Shown here: one piece after another, positions 7,776-11,470 of the stretch
How the letters are laid out: every line of letters starts with the position of its first letter
Position numbering within the stretch: position 1 is the first letter of the stretch
Assembly: GCA_003024985.2 (NCBI GenBank)
Contig: PXIH01S0002192.1
Length of the DNA: 11,470 nucleotides
Source: Euperipatoides rowelli
Taxonomy: Eukaryota; Onychophora; Udeonychophora; Euonychophora; Peripatopsidae
Reading direction: 5' to 3' (one strand)
The notes under the pieces: model-generated
What the model saw: only the letters and a program-made list of their open reading frames with translations
Database searches by the model: none
What the model was told of the DNA's origin: nothing
Translations under genes and position numbers: made by a program

Positions 7776-8572
7776 AAATGCAAATGCCTACTAACAGCCA
7801 TGCACATATTTGTTTTTCTTTCATTTGCAGAAATTAAATTGTATTGCTCCTTTAGCTTAAAGTATTGTACAGTTGGTTTAAGTTGGGGATCATTATTAAA
7901 TAAAATTGTATCAAAATTGAAAAATAAATAAATAAAAATTACAGNAAGTTTTTACTTGCCCTAGGGCCAGATTGAAAGTATGTGAAAGCTAGGAGAGCTG
8001 AGATAATGCATGGTTAAGTGGGCGAAGGGTAAAAAAATATAATAATATGAGCAGTTGAAACTTTGGTGTCCTATGATTGTAAAATGTGATAGCAAAAAAA
8101 ATGTGATATTCTATATGGTAACCCATAAGCTCAAAATTAGTATGACATAATTTAACAGTTTTAGCTATTTAGAATAAGTCATGACAATACTGAAGTGAAA
8201 TGCTAATATGAATTGAAAGAATTAAAAATAAATTTTGTTACAACCTACTTTTTTTATAATGTAGAAAGATTTACTGGTTGAAAAAAAATTGTACAAGAGT
8301 GAGGGCCAGATTATTCTATATTTTTTTAATTTTCTTGCGGGCCAGTAAATATTTTGAAAGAGGCCGCAACTGACCTGTTGGCTGGGGTTTGCCCAGGTCA
8401 TTCACTAGGGCCTTTTTTTATTTTTCAATTAATTTGGATACAATTTTAATTAAAAATTATCTCTAGCCTCAACCCTACTCATACTCCAATGGAAAGGACT
8501 GATAGAATTTCATCTTCTTGTAAATGAAGGAAACGAACAATGTGCACGGCTGTCAGCAGGCACTTGGATAAT
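7776..8572. repeat. Internal inverted arms of the 2-kb element
   Basis: The complement of about 7776-7935 aligns with about 8415-8572. Shared landmarks in the second copy are TTCAATTAATTTGGATACAA, GTAAATGAAGGAAACGAACA and ATGTGCACGGCTGTCAGCAG, each with a diverged inverted partner in the first. By eye the match is about 65-80% with small indels. The element therefore has long inverted arms, not just short ends, with the nested segment in the loop. Confidence 0.6.
7961..8412. mobile_element. Nested insertion flanked by 8-bp direct repeats CTAGGGCC
   Basis: CTAGGGCC occurs at 7961-7968 and again at 8405-8412, bracketing 436 bp. An exact GC-rich 8-mer repeated at this spacing in such A+T-rich DNA is unlikely by chance and is the size of a hAT target duplication. 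The right end contains GGGCCAG words (about 8303, 8339) and GGCTGGGGTTTGCCCAGG, a layout seen at ends of hAT/Charlie-like elements. Against this, the terminal inverted repeats beside the duplications are poor and the element does not start with CA. It lies precisely between the two internal inverted arms. Confidence 0.45.
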
Positions 8573-9265
8573 ATTATTGTCTGCTAGTTTCTGTTATAAT
8601 TGATGTTGCAGGCTAGCTTGGCAAGTTGTCTACATTTTCAGGGTCATGAATCTTAAAATGTTATGTAGGCTTAAATAAAATACTGTAATAGCCATAATTG
8701 ATTGATATCCTAAAAAAATACTGAATATATTACAACAAAATGACATTATATAATAGGCTTACTGTAAGCTCAACTGGAGCTATAAGATTGAAATGTTTGC
8801 TGGCCTATGTGGAAGAAATAACTGCCAAGGATAATGAAGTTTAACTTTAAATTGTGTTCATAACACCATTGTCCCACTATATACCATAGGGTGCCCCACT
8901 ATACCGGCTTCGGTATAAACTGGGACAGATGGTACACAGTGGGACATCACCAATTTTCACTAGTAAAACTAAATTTAAAAATCTAAAAAAATTATAGATT
9001 AAACACTTTGATAGCTACATATTGATATCCTAATCACTTGGAGTTGGATAATTCAAAACATTTTTTAAAATATTCCAGTTTTAAGAAATTTGTCCCAATA
9101 TATACCGCTCTCCCCTACGCTAAAACTGTGCGACACAATTTTGTTAACACCAGTCAAAATACAATTAATAATATTTGTCTCAAAGAAAATTGGATTTTTG
9201 GAAAAATTACTTCCATTATATAAATGGAAGGAAAAAAAAAAAACCTCATTACTAATTAAAACTAA

Positions 9266-9393
9266 AAATATTTTATTTTTTATAAATAATAAAGTAAGTA
9301 CCGGTAACACTCAAAAAAGGTTTAACATGGCACAGTTCCTCCCCAATTAAATACTGTACATTACATGATTTTATACATTTTAAAGATACATTA
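9266..9393 (-). other. Probable 3' UTR of minus-strand gene with poly(A) signal
   Basis: On the minus strand, AATAAA lies at 9277-9272, about 117 bases after the TAA stop at 9394-9396. This distance is normal for a short animal 3' UTR and supports the exon call. Confidence 0.4.
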
Positions 9394-9522
9394 TTAGAAA
9401 TGACCATTNAGGAATTTANATAGAAAATCTGTAGGTTTGACATTGACAGTTTCATTAAAATAATTAATCACATGATTTTTCTGCTTCCAGGTTTTAATGG
9501 TTTCGATTAACTCCATTTGACC
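9394..9522 (-). CDS. Terminal coding exon of a minus-strand gene, product unrecognised
   Basis: Seen on the minus strand: the acceptor TTTCTGATTTTTGTTTTAG is followed by 42 open codons to TAA. They start GQMELIETIKTWKQKNHVIN and contain the segments FNETVNVKPTDFL and KFLNGHF at the very end. Two codons contain N (plus positions 9409 and 9419), so two residues are not fixed; one N is in a third position. The phase shown assumes the exon starts on a codon boundary. Charged, amphipathic helices followed by a short conserved-looking C-terminus make this one of the more protein-like stretches in the window. I do not recognise the family. A possible upstream exon at 9800-9834 is too weak to call. 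Confidence 0.6.
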   Translation of the reverse strand, partial: GQMELIETIKTWKQKNHVINYFNETVNVKPTDFLXKFXNGHF

Positions 9523-9984
9523 CTAAAACAAAAATCAGAAAATTATTAATGTATAACAATATTATTTTTCTACTTATTTTAAATAACTAAATCAAGCAAG
9601 CATAATTTAATAGTAATTTCCTCATTTGAAGATCTAATCAATTCAATAGTTAGCATCAATTGTAAATCGACCAAATTACAATAAAAAATATATTTATTTT
9701 CAAATAAATTTTGTTGGAATTTGTTGCTACAGTAAAAATTTTAATTGTATTACTAAGAAACATTTTTTTTTTTTAAAAAAATTTACTAGAAACGTTCACC
9801 ACCACAATGATTAAATCCGATATTACAGCCTTAGCTAGACTTTATATTGGATTAGTTATGATGAATAAGTGGCTAAATCCTATTTAATTTTAAAATTGTT
9901 GCGAATTGTAATTAAAAAAAAAAAATTTAATAGAGCCATTGTGACTAATACCTCAATTTTCCTAGAGTCAACCCTGATAAGTAT
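9523..9984. other. Intron-like A+T-rich stretch, nothing firm
   Basis: Upstream of the minus-strand terminal exon, so probably its intron. It holds poly-A/T runs and one weak minus-strand exon candidate at 9800-9834 (AAGGCTGTAATATCGG...). No other feature is supportable. Confidence 0.4.
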
Positions 9985-10750
9985 CGGTGTTCACATAAGT
10001 ACTCTAAAAATGGACTTAAGTACAAGTATAAAGTACTGATCTATAAATATACTTAAGTACAAGTATTTGTGAAATCTTCATGATTTATAGTGAAATGCAG
10101 AACTGGCTTACGATTAATAATGTTAAAGTGTATTATGATTATCATTATCAATGCGTTTTCAACTTTGTCGATTTATTTTATTTTGCCAAAAAAAAAAAAT
10201 GTATGTTTAATTCATCAAATTTTCTTATTTCATTTAAAAAGGTGTAAGTTTTATGCAATGTTATCTTTTAAAACCCATTTATTACATCTTTGAAACAAGT
10301 GCGAAAAGCTATAGGTAAAACAACCTTGCTTGCCGAAGTTGCCGTAACATATTTGCAAAAATAATTGAGATATAATTTCAGAGAAAAGTTCTCGAATTTG
10401 ACAAGAATTTCCCAAAATCTTTTTTAGTTTAATACTGTATATTAATAAATTATAAATATGTATTAAAATGGCATAGAAATAGTTAATTAAATGTTTTCTT
10501 ATCACAATCACATGATCAGAGATTATTGTTTAGAACTCGACGACTCACGATTGTGAGTACTGAAATTTTCCAATGGTATGGGCTCTCTCAAAATAATCAG
10601 TGATTTGATGTAGGCTACTTGAACTTAAAATTTTAAAATTACTATTACAAGTAGGCCTACTTGAAAAAAGTACTTAAGTACAAGTAAAAAGTACCTATTT
10701 TAAAAAATACTTAAATACAAGTATTAAGTACTTATGTATCGGGAACACAG
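9985..10750. mobile_element. hAT/MITE-like element with ACTTAAGTACAAGTA subterminal repeats
   Basis: The left end CGGTGTTCACATAAGTAC (9985) and the right end, whose complement begins CTGTGTTCCCGATACATAAG (10750), are inverted copies apart from a 5-6 base indel. Inside each end lie two copies of ACTTAAGTACAAGTA (10014-10028 and 10051-10065; 10672-10686 and, with one change, 10709-10723). The layout of short inverted ends plus dense subterminal words recalls the element at 4008. A target duplication is not convincing: ATAAGTAT on the left and ATATTGAG on the right match at only half the positions. The interior, about 600 bp, has no transposase. Confidence 0.65.
10648..10663. repeat. Perfect 16-bp palindrome CAAGTAGGCCTACTTG
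   Basis: Sequence equals its own reverse complement. It sits just inside the right subterminal repeats of the preceding element; a related half-site, GTAGGCTACTTGAACTT, lies at about 10611. Confidence 0.9.
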
Positions 10751-11152
10751 ATATTGAGGATTAATATCCGTATCTGGAAAATGATTTGAAAGGTGTCAAA
10801 AAAATTATCTAGTATTGCTATTAAGATTGAACATGTATTGGTGAATGATGCTGATATTTCTCATTTCTCCCCCCCCCTCCCCAAACGTCCTTAAGTTCTT
10901 GATAACATTTTCTCATGAAAAGGGCAAACATAAAAGCAATTAAAGCTAAGCTTAATTTCTCGTCGTTTATTGACTGATATTTTATTTATATACTGTAATT
11001 CTAATATTTATATTCAAGCATGACATACCAGTATTTATTTTCTTTCAAATGCTTTCGATATATTAATTTTAATAGTGAATTATTATTTTTTGTCTGGTTT
11101 GTCTTTACTACTTGGGTATCTGATTTAATGATACTCATTGTTCCTTCTGAAG
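10751..11152. other. A+T-rich stretch upstream of the last exon candidate
   Basis: Contains a C-rich run (CTCCCCCCCCCTCCCC, about 10868-10882) and otherwise A+T-rich sequence. The end, ACTCATTGTTCCTTCTGAAG, acts as branch and acceptor region for the exon at 11153. No other exon was seen. Confidence 0.4.
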
Positions 11153-11260
11153 GGAATGGTGTCTTCTCATACCATTGGAATTTGTATGAACTACGGCTGC
11201 AAATTACTAACCCAAGTCCAGAAGATCAAGCATTTAAAATATGACAGCCACAAAAAATAA
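11153..11260 (+). CDS. Candidate terminal coding exon, product unrecognised
   Basis: Seen: the acceptor TTGTTCCTTCTGAAG is followed by 35 open codons to TAA at 11258. They start GMVSSHTIGICMNYGCKLL and end LKYDSHKK. A stop in the same frame lies at 11129-11131, just upstream of the acceptor, so splicing is needed to reach the frame. A helical hydrophobic part followed by a basic tail (QVQKIKHLKYDSHKK) is visible. Another frame, open from an ATG at 11020 to 11244, overlaps it. I prefer the frame given because of the acceptor and the composition, but the choice is not certain. An AATAAA at 11259-11264 overlaps the stop codon, which would make the 3' UTR very short. Family unknown; upstream exons not seen. 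Confidence 0.4.
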   Translation, partial: GMVSSHTIGICMNYGCKLLTQVQKIKHLKYDSHKK

Positions 11261-11470
11261 TAAAAAATGCTTAAAAAGTGAAAGGAATTATATATTTTGT
11301 ATCAACTACAATGTATCTTTGAAGCAGAATATTTACCGATGGTTTTTGGCAATAGGCTACTGTTTTTTTAAGTTGCTGTTCGATTAACAGTGAGACACAC
11401 GGTACACAATCGATCAAATATCGGTATAATCACGATCAATCCACTAATACAAATTACAATCATATAAAAC
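11261..11470. other. Downstream sequence to the window end, nothing recognised
   Basis: A+T-rich, with no exon or repeat supported; it is the 3' flank of the last exon candidate. Confidence 0.4.

Larger units (their letters stand above)
7126..9115. mobile_element. Approx. 2-kb TIR element with GTGGGAC subterminal repeats
   Basis: The left end GGGGAAAGCG (7126) and the right end CGCTCTCCCC (9115) are inverted copies, each next to TA, consistent with a TA target duplication. GTGGGAC-type words cluster near both ends: on the left at about 7135, 7413, 7437, 7457 and 7478; on the right, mostly inverted, at about 8871, 8893, 8920, 8939 and 9091. The pair ATAGGGTATATAGTGGGAC (left) and its complement near 8873-8890 is mirrored too. 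A further inverted pair lies inside (7776-7935 and 8415-8572). No transposase could be read; short ORFs in it are unconvincing. The superfamily is uncertain. A nested insertion appears to occupy 7961-8412. Confidence 0.65.

Noticed and set aside
7634-7837. Plus-strand ORF of 67 codons
   Set aside because: Lies inside the 2-kb inverted-arm element, and its latter part is an inverted copy of 8520-8570; not a credible gene.
8505-8600. Minus-strand exon-like stretch (KLADNNIIQVPADSR...)
   Set aside because: Falls within the repeat arm of the 2-kb element and lacks a pyrimidine tract.
9038-9350. Overlapping ORFs on both strands, 61-86 codons
   Set aside because: They straddle the transposon end and are low-complexity, with no conserved motif.
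9800-9834. Possible minus-strand exon (KAVISDLIIVV) upstream of the terminal exon
   Set aside because: Donor G|GTGAAC is good, but the acceptor lacks a pyrimidine tract and the exon is only 35 bases.
10090-10511. Short ORFs on both strands inside the element at 9985-10750
   Set aside because: No transposase motif; composition is that of non-coding MITE interior.

Overview
This window looks like nuclear DNA of an animal. It is strongly A+T-rich by eye, full of homopolymer A and T runs. It has no bacterial-style gene layout, and the only convincing coding signals are short open stretches bounded by AG acceptors, some with GT donors. Several repeats have the anatomy of eukaryotic DNA transposons. 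No protein could be matched to a named family, and I cannot place the species below 'metazoan, probably an invertebrate or non-mammalian lineage'. A 7-base word, TACTGTA/TACAGTA, is several-fold over-represented and is probably a signature of this genome.

Layout. 1-3770 (+): the 3' part of a split gene with exon A (192-307), exon B (1315-1397), an uncertain microexon (about 2982) and a lysine-rich terminal exon (3298-3410), with a poly(A) signal at 3745-3754. Its introns hold a decayed 10-bp tandem repeat (505-682), a perfect 18-bp hairpin (911-950) and a 676-bp foldback element (1700-2375). 4008-4890: a non-autonomous hAT-like transposon with near-perfect 8-bp target duplications. 6169-6245 (+): a candidate terminal exon followed by a poly(A) signal. 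6403 to about 6980: a degenerate tandem array of about 75-90 bp units.

7126-9115: an approximately 2-kb element with inverted ends (GGGGAAAGCG / CGCTCTCCCC) next to TA, many GTGGGAC words near both ends and inverted internal arms. Between the arms sits a 436-bp segment flanked by perfect 8-bp direct repeats (CTAGGGCC). 9394-9522 (-): a terminal exon of a minus-strand gene, with its poly(A) signal at about 9272-9277. 9985-10750: a second hAT/MITE-like element built from ACTTAAGTACAAGTA words. 11153-11260 (+): a further candidate terminal exon.

How it fits together: the genic part is a set of 3' gene ends; no first exon, promoter or start codon could be supported. The accessory content is almost entirely small non-autonomous DNA transposons and their inverted repeats, one apparently nested inside another. 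I found no rRNA, tRNA, CRISPR array or transposase gene.
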